A DNA stretch of 47,825 bases from Deltaproteobacteria bacterium (GCA_947475005.1 CANJLI010000014.1:1-47825); one strand, 5' to 3'; shown: positions 20,406-30,556, counted from the first letter of the stretch. Made by a program: numbers and translations. The notes: generated from the sequence alone by a model not told the origin.

Positions 20406-21508
20406 TTAGGTTTCTTTTGAAATTCGAAGTAACAGCCCTACCATGATCACCGAGGAAAGAAGGGAGCTTACTCCGCTACTGATCAACGGGAGGCTAATGC
20501 CTTTGGTGGGCAATAATCCTGTAACTACAAAAAAATTAAAAAGACCTTGTATTGCAAATGTGCTGGTGATGCCAAATGCGACATATTTTCGAAATAGATT
20601 CTCTTGCTGTCGCATGATGGAGAATCCGCAATGTACAACATAGAGAAAAAGGAGGCAAATTAAAGAAAACCCTAAAAATCCAGATTCTTCTCCTATTACG
20701 GAAAGAATGAAGTCGTTGTGGGCTTCGGGGAGGAAAAATAGTTTTTGCTTAGACTCTCCAAAGCCTACGCCCAGAAGGCCCCCATTTTGAAAGCCAAGGT
20801 AGCTTTGTATAATCTGAAATCCCCCGGTTTGAAAGTGATCCCAGGGGTTTAAAAACACTAAGATTCGTTTGGTTCGATAGGGGGAAGAAAAAATAGCCAG
20901 GCAGGCAAAAAGCCCGGCGCTACCTGTAGCATACAACAGCAATTTTCGGGAAATGCCGGAAACAAAAATGAAAAGAACCGTGCTAGCAACCAGGATGGCA
21001 CAATTTCCAAAGTCGGGCTGTGCCATAAGAGGAACACCTATAAAAATAAGAGGTATGAGCATATAGGCCAATGTGGGAGCCGGTTTTTCAATGGTGGTGT
21101 GGAGGCTCAGGAGTTTGGCGAGGAATAAAATAAACGATAATTTTGTGATTTCAACGGGTTGAAAGGAGATCCCTGCAATGTTCAACCAACGGGCTGCACC
21201 CCCTACCTTTCGATACATACCCGGTATGAAGACCAGCCAGAGTAGGAATACCCCCAATGCAAGACAACGGGGACCCCATTTTTCAACCCATGAAAAAGGC
21301 ACCAGTTGAATAATTCCCACAACCAAAAGGCCGAGCAGAGAAAAAAAAACTGCTTTTTGAGGAAGAAATAGGGATCTTGATAGAGGGTAAGGCCCTTAAA
21401 TGCGGAGGCTGTATAGATATACAAGCACCCAAGAGATAACAAGGCAATCAAGCAGAAGAAGAGAGAGAATCGGAGGTTTGCCTGTGTGGCCGCTTTATCA
21501 TGCTTCAT
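20406..21508 (-). pseudogene. ftsW: ftsW, interrupted by a frameshift at a 9-nt homopolymer
   Basis: Lipid II polymerase of the SEDS family. The N-terminal part (ATG 21508 with AAGGAGAG upstream, encoding TASAFKGLTLYQDPYFFLKKQ) and the rest (from about 21326, with GGAARWLNIAGISFQPVE, the TGLLPTKGISLPLISSGVSS motif and several membrane helices) lie in different frames. The switch lies at nine consecutive A on the plus strand (21341-21349), where ten or seven would restore one frame. The remainder is otherwise intact and well conserved. It may be a sequencing error, a phase-variable tract, or read through by slippage; the gene should be essential here. Confidence 0.85.
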
Positions 21509-21556
21509 GGGTACTGGCTCTCCTTTTGTTAGAAACTAGCCTCTTTGGACAGCTTT

Positions 21557-22825
21557 TTAGGTGAGAAAGGGGGCGATGGTCTCGGCAAAAAAGAGCCCCC
21601 GTGCTTCAAAATTGGCAAACTCATCGAAACTGGCACAGCCTGGAGAAAACAAAACCGAACCTCCTGGCTCTATCGGTACAGAGAGGAAAGCCTGTAGGGC
21701 TTCTTGCAGGGTGCGAAAGGCCAGTGGCTTGCACATGGAAAGATCCTCGGTAATTTGAGGGCCTGTTTTTCCAAACGTATACACCCGCCTAATTTTTGTC
21801 TTGTGCAAGAGAAGAGGCGCAAACGACTCCCCCTTTCCTATACCCCCTAGAAATAGAATACAGGGTCCTGGTGCACTTTCCAAGGCGCACAGTGTAGAGG
21901 CCACGGTGGTGGACTTGCTGTCATTAATAACGAGGGTGTCTGCAATCTGTCCCAGCCTTTCGAAACGGTGCGGCAAGTACGAGAAGTCTCGCAAACTGGG
22001 TAGCAGGTCTTCGGTAGAAGAATTAGGCAAAAAGGCTGCACAGGCAGTGGCTGCATAAATGCCATTTTGTTGATTGTGGGCCTCTTTGAGGTTGGCAGAA
22101 GCCAGAAGGGAAGAGGGGAAACTCTCCGTGTGAATGACCCGAAGGGAAGGGGAGAGAGAAATGGACCACTGGCGAGCAAGAGATTGAATCTCAGGAGTTA
22201 TAAACCCCACAAAGTTAGGAGCGGGGGAGTCAAACACTTTTGTTTTGGCAAGAAAGTAGTTTTTTTCCGTTTGGTGCTGTCCGATATGATCGAAGGAAAA
22301 ATTACAAAATAAGGCCACTTGGGAGGCTATGCTGGTGGACCAATGTAGTTGATAGGAGGACAGTTCCAACACCAGAACTTCGGGTTGAGGGGTGGAGAGC
22401 ACAACCTGAGAAAGGGGGATGCCAATATTGCCTGCGGCTTTGGCATCGATCCCTTGTTTGCGCAAGATATGTTCGATCATCATGACCGTGGTGGATTTTC
22501 CATTCGTACCGGTAACGCTCAGGATCGAGCCTGTGTAGTAGCGAAGTGCGAGGACAATCTCACTGGTGAGGAGGACCTCTTTGGCTTTGGCCTCTAGGAG
22601 CCAAGGATGACGGAAGGAGATTCCAGGACTTACAATAATCTCTTCATAGGCTGTAGAAGTAGATACATCCTTGGGAGAGATAAAAGAAATGTCGAGGCTT
22701 TGTAGGCGCAACAGAAGATCAGGAGAAGGGGGAGTATCATCCGTGAGAGCCACAGGTTCTTTTTTTGCCTTCAGAAGTTGAGCGGCAGCCAATCCAGAGA
22801 TTCCGCATCCGAATACCAGTTTCAC
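21557..22825 (-). CDS. murD: UDP-N-acetylmuramoylalanine--D-glutamate ligase
   Basis: Mur ligase adding D-Glu to UDP-MurNAc-L-Ala. The start has a FGCGISGLAAAQLL nucleotide-binding pattern, the P-loop is VTGTNGKST, and the C-terminal domain has NDSKSTTVAST and FSPGCASFDEF, both diagnostic of MurD. About 422 residues. The GTG at 22825 has AGGAGA at good distance; another GTG at 22831 is too close to that site. It begins 10 bp after mraY. Confidence 0.95.
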   Translation of the reverse strand: MKLVFGCGISGLAAAQLLKAKKEPVALTDDTPPSPDLLLRLQSLDISFISPKDVSTSTAYEEIIVSPGISFRHPWLLEAKAKEVLLTSEIVLALRYYTGSILSVTGTNGKSTTVMMIEHILRKQGIDAKAAGNIGIPLSQVVLSTPQPEVLVLELSSYQLHWSTSIASQVALFCNFSFDHIGQHQTEKNYFLAKTKVFDSPAPNFVGFITPEIQSLARQWSISLSPSLRVIHTESFPSSLLASANLKEAHNQQNGIYAATACAAFLPNSSTEDLLPSLRDFSYLPHRFERLGQIADTLVINDSKSTTVASTLCALESAPGPCILFLGGIGKGESFAPLLLHKTKIRRVYTFGKTGPQITEDLSMCKPLAFRTLQEALQAFLSVPIEPGGSVLFSPGCASFDEFANFEARGLFFAETIAPFLT

Positions 22826-22835
22826 AAACACTCTC

Positions 22836-23912
22836 CTAGCGAAGCTTCAAGCTTAATAGTCCAATCATACCGAGAATAATGGAAATAATCCAAAATCTAA
22901 CAATAACTTTAGGTTCCGGCCACCCCTTCAATTCGAAGTGATGATGGATGGGGGCCATTCGAAAAATTCGTTTGCCCGTGAGCTTAAACGAAAAGACTTG
23001 GGTGATTACCGAAATAGCTTCCACCACAAAAATGCCTCCAACAATAACCAACAAGAGCTCGTGCTTGGAGAGAATTGCAATGGAGGCAATGGCCCCTCCG
23101 AGAGGCAAAGAACCGACGTCTCCCATAAAGATTTGAGCGGGATATGCGTTGTACCAGAGAAAGCCGAGGCTCGCTCCCACCAAGCAGGAGGCGAAAATGG
23201 TGAGTTCTCCCGCATTTCGAATAAAAGGAAAATGCAAATAATCAGCGATGACTGTGTTGCCAGAGACATAGGCAAAGATACCAAAGCAGCCTGCTGCAAT
23301 CATAATGGGGACGATAGCCAACCCGTCGAGACCATCCGTGAGATTGACGGCATTGCTAGAGCCTACGATAATAAATACGGCAAAGGGAATGTAGAGCCAT
23401 CCAAGTTCAAGACTCGTGTTTTTAAAGAAGGGGAAATATAAGATGCTGGCTTCTGGGGTGAGGTAGTAATGAACGCTCATTGCGATCACTGCCAAAAGAA
23501 TCTGTACCCGCAACTTTCCTTTTCCGGTGACTCCTTTGGTGTTTTTATATTTAATCTTTTGGTAGTCATCCCAAAATCCTAAGACCCCATATCCTGCAAA
23601 TAGAAAAACCGAGATCCAGTTGAAAGAATTTTTCCAATCCATCCAAAGAAGAAGGGGAAGCAATACTGCAAACAAAATCAAGGTGCCACCCATGGTGGGT
23701 GTCCCTGCTTTTGAAAAATGAGACTGGGGGCCATCTTTTCGAATGATCCCCTTAATCTGCTTGGTTTGCAAGGTTCGAATCAACCAGGGAGCAAGGAGGA
23801 AGCTCATGAACAGTGCACTTAGCAACCCCATCATGGCTCGGAAGGTAATGTAATGCACGACGTTGAGAAAGTGGAAGGTACTAACGAGAGCTTCGCTCCA
23901 GTGATACAGCAT
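22836..23912 (-). CDS. mraY: Phospho-N-acetylmuramoyl-pentapeptide transferase
   Basis: Inner-membrane enzyme that transfers phospho-MurNAc-pentapeptide to undecaprenyl phosphate, making lipid I. The 358-residue, ten-helix protein has all family motifs: KAGTPTMGG, the DDY aspartates, NAVNLTDGLDGLA, FMGDVGSLPLG, and MAPIHHHFELKG near the C-terminus. It lies between murF and murD in the usual dcw order. Confidence 0.97.
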   Translation of the reverse strand: MLYHWSEALVSTFHFLNVVHYITFRAMMGLLSALFMSFLLAPWLIRTLQTKQIKGIIRKDGPQSHFSKAGTPTMGGTLILFAVLLPLLLWMDWKNSFNWISVFLFAGYGVLGFWDDYQKIKYKNTKGVTGKGKLRVQILLAVIAMSVHYYLTPEASILYFPFFKNTSLELGWLYIPFAVFIIVGSSNAVNLTDGLDGLAIVPIMIAAGCFGIFAYVSGNTVIADYLHFPFIRNAGELTIFASCLVGASLGFLWYNAYPAQIFMGDVGSLPLGGAIASIAILSKHELLLVIVGGIFVVEAISVITQVFSFKLTGKRIFRMAPIHHHFELKGWPEPKVIVRFWIISIILGMIGLLSLKLR

Positions 23913-23920
23913 AGTGGACC

Positions 23921-25321
23921 TCAGGGAGAGGGTTGTGTGATGTGAGAAATCAATCGATCCAGTCCAACGACTCGAGACGCCTTTGCATATAAAACACCGT
24001 GTGCAGGCAAATCATCCGTTTCGAGTAAGGCAGAGGTCGAGGCATACTGCCGGAGTTTAGAAGAAGGAAGGCCTCCAAGGCTTGCTCCCTCTGCGATAAA
24101 AGCGCCTCGTTCTCCCACAGTGATTAACGTTTTCAAATTGGAGATCTGTGCACACAAGGCTCCAATTTCACGATGGGCTTCTTTCCAATTGTCTCCGAGT
24201 TCAAGCATATCTCCCAGGACCAAGGTTTTTTCTTCATTGGGAAAGAGGGCTTCTAAGCTAGCAAGTCCCGCTTTCATACTGCTGGGGTGCGCATTGTAGG
24301 TATCATCGATGACGGTGCACCTAGGCGTGTCGATGCGAAAAAATCGACCTCGAATCGAGGGAAATGTGGAAAGCCCACGTGTGAGTTCTGTGGGAGAAAG
24401 CCCAGCGGCATGGGCGATGGCGCAAGCTGCTGCAGTATTGTGTACATAGCTAGGATGAGGCGACGGAATTTCTAGAGTGATAGAACCTTGGGTTGCAATC
24501 CGTAAGGTCAAGCTGGCTTTTCCATCGGGGTGCGTATCGACTCGCATAATTTGCACGGTACAGCTTGGATCTTTTCCATAGGTGATAATGGTTCTTGTAG
24601 AAAGAAACGGTGCAATCCCTCGAACAATCCAAGGGTTGTCATGGTTGGCTACCCATAGCGCATGGGGAGGGCTGTGGGTAAAAATCCCTAACTTGGTTGT
24701 AGCCAAGGTTTCCATGGAGCCAAATATTTCCACATGTACGGATTCGATGCTGACTAAGGCTACAATATTAGGCTCTACAAGTTCCGTAAGAACTTGAATA
24801 TCTCCCGCATGACGAGCACCCAATTCAAGGAGTGCCACCTGATGGTGCTCTCGCAATTGCAAAAGGGTGTACGGAACCCCGATCTCATTGTTGAAATTTC
24901 CCTGAGAGGCAAGTACGTTCCGGTTGCTGCTTTCGAAGAGACAGCGTGTGAGTTCTCTGGTGGTCGTTTTTCCGAGAGAGCCAGTGAGAGCAATGACAGT
25001 AGGGTGTAACTGCAGACGCCAGCCCTTTGCGATGGCTTGGTACGCATGCAAGGTATCCGTTACGGGTAGGATTGCGATTGAAAGCCCGGAGGGGAGCGGC
25101 GTACCCGCTTGAACCAGGGCACCCACTGCCCCCTTGCGTTGAGCCTCGAGGAGGAACTGATGCCCATCAAAGTTTGGGCCCTGTAGGGGCGCATACCAAT
25201 CTCCAGGCTGTATCGTTCGGGTATCCGTTGAAAAGACCGTGGGGTGTGGGGCTCGACTCGAGGTTGGCAAAGGGCCTGCGAGTAGAGCAGCTAGGTTGTG
25301 TTGATAAAAATTCCAATCCAT
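23921..25321 (-). CDS. murF: UDP-N-acetylmuramoyl-tripeptide--D-Ala-D-Ala ligase
   Basis: Final cytoplasmic Mur ligase, joining D-Ala-D-Ala to the tripeptide precursor. It has the MurF P-loop TGSLGKTTT, FNNEIGVPYTLL, IDDTYNAHPSSMKAGL and the VLGDMLELG motif, all typical. About 466 residues. The ATG at 25321 shares its first base with the murE stop (TAATG), so the two are coupled; an upstream in-frame start at 25348 lies inside murE. Confidence 0.96.
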   Translation of the reverse strand: MDWNFYQHNLAALLAGPLPTSSRAPHPTVFSTDTRTIQPGDWYAPLQGPNFDGHQFLLEAQRKGAVGALVQAGTPLPSGLSIAILPVTDTLHAYQAIAKGWRLQLHPTVIALTGSLGKTTTRELTRCLFESSNRNVLASQGNFNNEIGVPYTLLQLREHHQVALLELGARHAGDIQVLTELVEPNIVALVSIESVHVEIFGSMETLATTKLGIFTHSPPHALWVANHDNPWIVRGIAPFLSTRTIITYGKDPSCTVQIMRVDTHPDGKASLTLRIATQGSITLEIPSPHPSYVHNTAAACAIAHAAGLSPTELTRGLSTFPSIRGRFFRIDTPRCTVIDDTYNAHPSSMKAGLASLEALFPNEEKTLVLGDMLELGDNWKEAHREIGALCAQISNLKTLITVGERGAFIAEGASLGGLPSSKLRQYASTSALLETDDLPAHGVLYAKASRVVGLDRLISHITQPSP

Positions 25322-26838
25322 TAGGGAATCGCTTTCGGTTGCAGGCATTCTCGTACCACTTGTGAATCCGAAAAGGGGCGATGCTCATCCCCATATATTT
25401 GCACTGTTTCATCTCCTTTTCCAGCAATGACCACAACATCTGGCTCGCTGGCTTGTGCGAGGATCCAGGCGATGGCCTCTCGTCGATTTTCTTTTATGCA
25501 GTAGGCTGTAGAGGGAAGAAGCCCCTCTTCTATTTCTCGAATGATTGCCTTGGGGTCTTCGGAGCGAGGATTGTCGCTGGTCAGACAGACAAAGTCAGCA
25601 AGGTCTTTTGCAATGGCTCCCATTTGGGGTCTTTTTCCCGGATCCCGATCGCCCCCACATCCAAATAGTACCCAGAGCTTCTGGGTCGTGAGGGTGCGTG
25701 CGGTGCGCAAGACTGCAGCCAGGGCCCCCGGTTTGTGGGCAAAATCCACTAAGACGAGGGGGGAGCCTGGGACGTGAATTTTTTCCAATCGACCGGGAAT
25801 TTGGGGGATCTGATTCCACAGGGCAACCGGTGGGAGTTTTTGGGTGCAGGTTTGAGTGATCAGAAGTGCTGCAAGAAAATTCTCCTGATTATGTGCTCCA
25901 ATAAAGGGAATCAAACCTTCCCACTTTTTATTTTCATACATAAAGGAGAGGGGTGTTCCCTCTGGCTGTATGCCTGTGCTGGGCAACAGGGTGGCATACT
26001 GTGCTGTCGGTTGTGCATCCTCGGTCTGGGGACCATAGATGTACAAATGAACGCCCAATATTTTGTAGCCCAAGAGGCGAGCCGCTAAGGCAGAGTTTAC
26101 AATAGCTGTGCCATTCTCTTGTAGGAGCTCAGAGAAAAGCCGAGTCTTGGTATTCCAATATGCCTCGAGGGTAAGGTGAAAATCGAGATGATCCCGTGAA
26201 AAATTCGTGAAAGCAGCTGCAGAAAAAGAAAGCGGGCCTACTTTGCCCTGTTCGATGCTATGCGATGACACTTCCATGATCACGTATTGAATACCAGCAC
26301 GACGTGCTTGTTCCAAGAGGGGAAAGAGCACATCGGGATCGGGGGTGGTGTGGGTCAACTTGATATGAGTTTCACCGAGAAAGGCTCCCAAGGTACCGAT
26401 AGACAGACAGGGAATTTTGCTTAGCTTTAATAAGGCCCGAGTCATCCAGACTACGCTGCTCTTGCCGTTGGTGCCGGTTACGCCTAGGAGCGTGAGGGAG
26501 CCTTGGGGGTGTCCGTTGCGCAGAGATTCCCACCAGGCCCATGCATCTCTTGCGTTTCGGACCTGGAGATAGGGGATTGGACACGGTGTGGGAGCTGGTT
26601 TTTCGCCCACGAGGAATCCAGCCCCTTGTTTGATGGCTTGTGGGATGGCTTGGTGTCCATCTACATGCACACCTGCATAGGCAAGAAATCCATCACCTGG
26701 TTGAAGGGATGCCAAGCGAGGGGTGAGGGAGGCAATCGGAGTTGTCAGATCTGTTGGGTGGGAAAGGAGCAGATTTTTCTGGAGTAAAAGTGCTTCAAAC
26801 TCGCGAATCGTGATGATTTTATTCCGGTTTTGTAGATC
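25321..26838 (-). CDS. murE: UDP-MurNAc-tripeptide synthetase (meso-diaminopimelate type)
   Basis: Mur ligase adding the third amino acid. It has the P-loop GVTGTNGKSS, the TTPDPDVLFPLL block, EVSSHSIEQGKV, and TSDNPRSEDP. The DNPR motif indicates meso-diaminopimelate as substrate, so the wall is of the usual Gram-negative type. The start is uncertain: GTG 26838, overlapping the ftsI end by 20 bp, is preferred, but the frame is open to 26907. About 505 residues, normal. Confidence 0.95.
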   Translation of the reverse strand, partial: DLQNRNKIITIREFEALLLQKNLLLSHPTDLTTPIASLTPRLASLQPGDGFLAYAGVHVDGHQAIPQAIKQGAGFLVGEKPAPTPCPIPYLQVRNARDAWAWWESLRNGHPQGSLTLLGVTGTNGKSSVVWMTRALLKLSKIPCLSIGTLGAFLGETHIKLTHTTPDPDVLFPLLEQARRAGIQYVIMEVSSHSIEQGKVGPLSFSAAAFTNFSRDHLDFHLTLEAYWNTKTRLFSELLQENGTAIVNSALAARLLGYKILGVHLYIYGPQTEDAQPTAQYATLLPSTGIQPEGTPLSFMYENKKWEGLIPFIGAHNQENFLAALLITQTCTQKLPPVALWNQIPQIPGRLEKIHVPGSPLVLVDFAHKPGALAAVLRTARTLTTQKLWVLFGCGGDRDPGKRPQMGAIAKDLADFVCLTSDNPRSEDPKAIIREIEEGLLPSTAYCIKENRREAIAWILAQASEPDVVVIAGKGDETVQIYGDEHRPFSDSQVVRECLQPKAIP

Positions 26839-28627
26839 CACGGACTGTATCTTTCTTTGGGGTGTCGGCTTCCGAGAGCTTTTGGGGCGGCCAATCGGCA
26901 GGCACATTCATATATTGTAGGGTACGCTCCACAATTTCACCAAAGGCAGGAGCGGCCCACTTGGCCCCAAAGTAAGGTTTTTCTTGGGGCTCGTCGATGA
27001 CAACATAAACAACGATGTGGGGATCGTCAACGGGTGCAAACCCAATAAAACTCGCGATACGTGTATCTTTCCCATATTTTTTGGTGAGGGGGTCCACTTT
27101 TTGGGTGGTGCCCGTTTTACCCCCGGTGGAGTAGGAGGCGGTTTTCGCAAGGGGGGCCGCCTCCATGGTGATCCGGTGCAGGATGGAGCGCATGGTTTTG
27201 GATGTTTCAAACTGAAGAACGGAATCTTGAGTCGTGGTGGCGTGTTGATACACAACGGCTCCACGGGGGGAGGTTATTTTTTCGATGAGGTAGGGGGTTG
27301 CGTGTTTTCCTCCGTTTACCAACGCGCTATAGCCTTCGACCATTTCAAGGCCCGTTACGATGAACCCCTGTCCAAAAGCAACGTTGGCAAACCGAATGTC
27401 CTTCCACTGACGCCAATCTTCCAATTTGCCGTGGCTAGCGCCTGGTAGGAGTATGGTGGGTTGTGCGGCTGTGAGGCCAAATTCTTTGAATGTACGAGAT
27501 ACGGCCTCTTTGCCCATTCGTTTTGCAATTTTGTAGATGCCGATGTTGCTCGAGTGGATGAGGATTTCTGCAGTGGTTAAGCTCTTATAGCCATGGACAT
27601 CGTGGATCACCTTTTTTCCAATACGGAGTTGACCGTTTTCGCAGTTATGAACTTCGTTTTCTGTGGTGATTTTGTTCTCTAGCGCCCGAGCAACCAAAAA
27701 GGGTTTGACTGCGGAAGCGGGTTCAAACGTGTATGAAATGGCGTTATTTTGTGTATCGGAGATGTTCAGCTTACTGGTGTCATTGGGGTTAAATCGAGGG
27801 TAGTTTGCCATGGCAAGAATTTCCCCCGAGTAGGGATCTGCAACGATGGCAAACCCATGCTTGGCTCGACTGTTGGCAACCCATGTCGATAGTGCATCTT
27901 CAGCAATTTCTTGGACCACTTGATCAATGGTAAGATGGACCGAATTGCCGCTGGGCTCTGGCTCAGCAAAAGCTGCATCTTTGAGAATCCAATCCCCCCT
28001 TGCATCGACAGAGTGACGAATGTCTAGACTTTCACCTCGTAGTTCTGCATCAAGCTGTCGCTCCAACCCAAGCAGACCTTTACCGTCGTGCCCTACATAT
28101 CCGATGAGGGGAGAGGCATAGTAGTTTCCGGGGTAGTAGCGTGCAGGTTCCAAAATGAGGTGCAGGCCTGCAAGATCCATTTGTCGGATGGCAGCAGCCT
28201 CGTTTTCGGGGATGGTTCGTTTGAGCCATGCAAAATATGTCGATTTTTTTTCTATTTTTTTAATGGAAGATTCTGGCATCTGTAACAGATGGCTCAGTTT
28301 TCTGCGTTCCTCAGTTGTGGGGTCAAACACTTTTGGATTGACGGCAATGGAGGGGGCTCGGATGCTGATGGCCATAGGGGAGCGTCTACGATCGTAAAGC
28401 GTACCTCGGTAGGGAGCGATGTGAATAACCTGACTATATTGAGAGTTTGCGATTTTTTGTAGGAGCTTGGAGTCAACAAACAGATGGATATAGAACGAGC
28501 GAACGAGGACCACCGCAAAGAGAAATCCCATTCCCTGGGTTACCCATGTAGCACGTCTTGCATGGAATCCAAGGCGCCGTTTTTTAGGTGCAATCTGTTG
28601 AGATATCCAATCATTCGGTGGAATCAT
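26819..28627 (-). CDS. ftsI: Septal peptidoglycan transpeptidase FtsI (PBP3)
   Basis: Class B penicillin-binding protein that cross-links septal peptidoglycan. The 602-residue protein has an N-terminal membrane anchor (about 30-50), the RGTLYDRRRSPMA pedestal motif, and the three catalytic motifs: SAVK in EPASAVKPF, SSN in IHSSNIG, and KTGTT. It overlaps ftsL by 17 bp at its start and murE at its end, so the three are probably coupled. No PASTA domain is visible. Confidence 0.96.
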   Translation of the reverse strand: MIPPNDWISQQIAPKKRRLGFHARRATWVTQGMGFLFAVVLVRSFYIHLFVDSKLLQKIANSQYSQVIHIAPYRGTLYDRRRSPMAISIRAPSIAVNPKVFDPTTEERRKLSHLLQMPESSIKKIEKKSTYFAWLKRTIPENEAAAIRQMDLAGLHLILEPARYYPGNYYASPLIGYVGHDGKGLLGLERQLDAELRGESLDIRHSVDARGDWILKDAAFAEPEPSGNSVHLTIDQVVQEIAEDALSTWVANSRAKHGFAIVADPYSGEILAMANYPRFNPNDTSKLNISDTQNNAISYTFEPASAVKPFLVARALENKITTENEVHNCENGQLRIGKKVIHDVHGYKSLTTAEILIHSSNIGIYKIAKRMGKEAVSRTFKEFGLTAAQPTILLPGASHGKLEDWRQWKDIRFANVAFGQGFIVTGLEMVEGYSALVNGGKHATPYLIEKITSPRGAVVYQHATTTQDSVLQFETSKTMRSILHRITMEAAPLAKTASYSTGGKTGTTQKVDPLTKKYGKDTRIASFIGFAPVDDPHIVVYVVIDEPQEKPYFGAKWAAPAFGEIVERTLQYMNVPADWPPQKLSEADTPKKDTVRGSTKPE

Positions 28628-28862
28628 TGTTTTCGCTAGGTGGAGTTTTTTGTTGCAACAGAGACAACAAACTCTCTTTTGTAGTTAATTTGGCTATCTC
28701 CATTGTAAGAAGACTTCTTTTTTTTAGCAATTCGATTTCTTTGGTTTTGAGTCGACCGATTTCATATCCAAGAATTGTCGTTTGGGTTCGAATATAAGCT
28801 TGGGTTAATGCGGCTGCAAAAAAAACAAAAAACCCGATCCAAAGTAGACTCTTGTGTAGCAT
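28611..28862 (-). CDS. ftsL: Cell division protein FtsL-like
   Basis: An 83-residue bitopic protein with one N-terminal transmembrane helix (about 6-24) and a following heptad region (LGYEIGRLKTKEIELLKKR and on) able to form a coiled coil, as in FtsL. FtsL acts with FtsB and FtsQ to activate FtsWI. The family is poorly conserved, so the call depends on the topology and the place immediately before ftsI. The ATG has AAGGGG upstream. Confidence 0.8.
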   Translation of the reverse strand: MLHKSLLWIGFFVFFAAALTQAYIRTQTTILGYEIGRLKTKEIELLKKRSLLTMEIAKLTTKESLLSLLQQKTPPSENNDSTE

Positions 28863-28890
28863 GAAACGAGTGCCCCTTCTTTATAATCTC

Positions 28891-30525
28891 TTACTTTGCC
28901 CAATTTGCCGTTGTATAATTTGGAGCTGCCGCTTTAAGAGTCGGTAAGATGTTTGAAAAATGCCTTTCAAACAGAGGCTTTTTCATTTGCATGAAGCCCT
29001 TTTGAGCAACTCCGTCCGGAGGCATGGCTGCGGCCCCATTGCATTTTAAAAACATGCGCCCGATGGATAGATTCTGGGCGTTTTCTAGATTTTTTAGCAA
29101 GGGATCTGTGGCCGGTTTTGCGAAATGGTTTACCTTGGAGCTGTCCCAACTATCGAAAAGTTCACCCATGTGAACAGCATCTTCGAGTCCTCGATTTAAA
29201 CCGGATCCTGTAAAAAAATGGGTTTGAGCCAAAGAATCTCCCAGTAGAAAGCCTATCATATTCTTATTTCCCATTGCGTAATAGCTGTGTTTCTTTTTCT
29301 TTAATTCGATTGGCATGGCTGCTACGTCCAATTTTCCTCGTAGAGGCGCCAATTGAGCGGCTGTGCCATGAAGAGAGGGTTCAGCTCGTGTTTGGGCCAT
29401 TTTGAGTAATGCATCTCTGTCGTTTGCAAAATGGGTATATTGATGCTTTGTTAGTTCCATTCCATAATACAAAACATCTTTGAGAACAAATAGTCTGGTC
29501 CTAGGCAGTTGGGTGCCGGCCAGACCTAAGGTTTCGGTGGGATCCCATGCAAACTCTGTTTGTAAGGTAGAGAAAACGTGAGCATAGGTTGGATCTGTAG
29601 GACTCGAGGTTTCTTGATATTGCTTATTCTTTGCAGGGTCTGTCCAGCTATCGAGGGGTATGATCTTGGGTGAATTTTCATAGATAGAAACCATGGCATA
29701 GGAGGGGGTGGCAGAGAAGGTGAGAGGCTCGCGGTCATTGATGTAGGATCCTGCTTCCGTTCTTCCACCCTCTGCGCTTACCAAAAGAGCAGCCTCAATC
29801 TGCAGGGTATCTTCTTGCCCATTCTTTCCTTTTGCTTTCACAGTCAGCACTCTTTCCTTGTCAGTTTGGTCTTTTCTTTCAAACTTTGCCCCATATAAAA
29901 CAGCAAGGTCATGCTGAGGGTCTTTTTCTTGGAGTACTTTTAAGAAAGAAGCCAATACCATCTCAAATTCTTTGATTTTGATGGATCTTGTAATGGGTGG
30001 GTGATTTAACCCTGATTTTAATAGGATTTTTTGTTCCTCGAGGTATGCGAAAGTTTTGTCTCCTAGAATGGTTTTAAGTGCAGAGATGAGGTCAACAAAA
30101 CCTGCGGGTGGTTTGCTATTGCTGTCAAGGGGGCCATCGATTCGCACGGGGGTATTGCGGATATAGGCTGTTCTGGCTTCCAGTACGGTTATTTTTTCAG
30201 CTCCATAGAGGTAGCTTTCTATTGCGGTCATCAATCCTGTAGGCCCTGCTCCTACAATGAGTATGCTTGGTTTGGATACGCTTTTTTTCTTGTGTCGGGT
30301 TTCAATGATTTGTTGCATATGAGCAAGGTCATTTTCAAATACATGCTTCATTTGGAAGTAAAATTTGTTTTCTTCCGTGTCTGGCAAATCATAGGAGATT
30401 TTTTCAGGTAAGGGGTTTTTCGGGGCTGTGCCTTCTGGTGAATTCGTGCTCTTTTTAGAAAGGGCACACGAACCGGATAATAAAAACGAAAGGATATACA
30501 AAGAATTGAAGAATCGAGTTCTCAT
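28891..30525 (-). CDS. Exported FAD-dependent monooxygenase-like protein in the dcw cluster
   Basis: A 544-residue protein with a signal sequence ending in LLSGSCALS, a lipobox-like site with a poor -3 residue. Near residue 85 is a dinucleotide-binding motif ILIVGAGPTGLMTA, followed by LEARTAYIR, and the C-terminal HFFTGSGLNRGLEDA matches the second FAD-binding block of PHBH-type monooxygenases. A flavoenzyme of this type outside the cytoplasm is unusual. It has no known role in division. The gene has its own promoter and a repeat block upstream, so it looks like an insertion between rsmH and ftsL. The substrate is unknown. Confidence 0.75.
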   Translation of the reverse strand: MRTRFFNSLYILSFLLSGSCALSKKSTNSPEGTAPKNPLPEKISYDLPDTEENKFYFQMKHVFENDLAHMQQIIETRHKKKSVSKPSILIVGAGPTGLMTAIESYLYGAEKITVLEARTAYIRNTPVRIDGPLDSNSKPPAGFVDLISALKTILGDKTFAYLEEQKILLKSGLNHPPITRSIKIKEFEMVLASFLKVLQEKDPQHDLAVLYGAKFERKDQTDKERVLTVKAKGKNGQEDTLQIEAALLVSAEGGRTEAGSYINDREPLTFSATPSYAMVSIYENSPKIIPLDSWTDPAKNKQYQETSSPTDPTYAHVFSTLQTEFAWDPTETLGLAGTQLPRTRLFVLKDVLYYGMELTKHQYTHFANDRDALLKMAQTRAEPSLHGTAAQLAPLRGKLDVAAMPIELKKKKHSYYAMGNKNMIGFLLGDSLAQTHFFTGSGLNRGLEDAVHMGELFDSWDSSKVNHFAKPATDPLLKNLENAQNLSIGRMFLKCNGAAAMPPDGVAQKGFMQMKKPLFERHFSNILPTLKAAAPNYTTANWAK

Positions 30526-30556
30526 TTTCCCACCTTTTGATTCGATTGTTTATTTA

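Noticed and set aside
30031..30046. TGTTCCTCGAGG inside the FAD gene as a further parS-like site
   Set aside because: Only one half is complete, it is in coding sequence and is likely chance.
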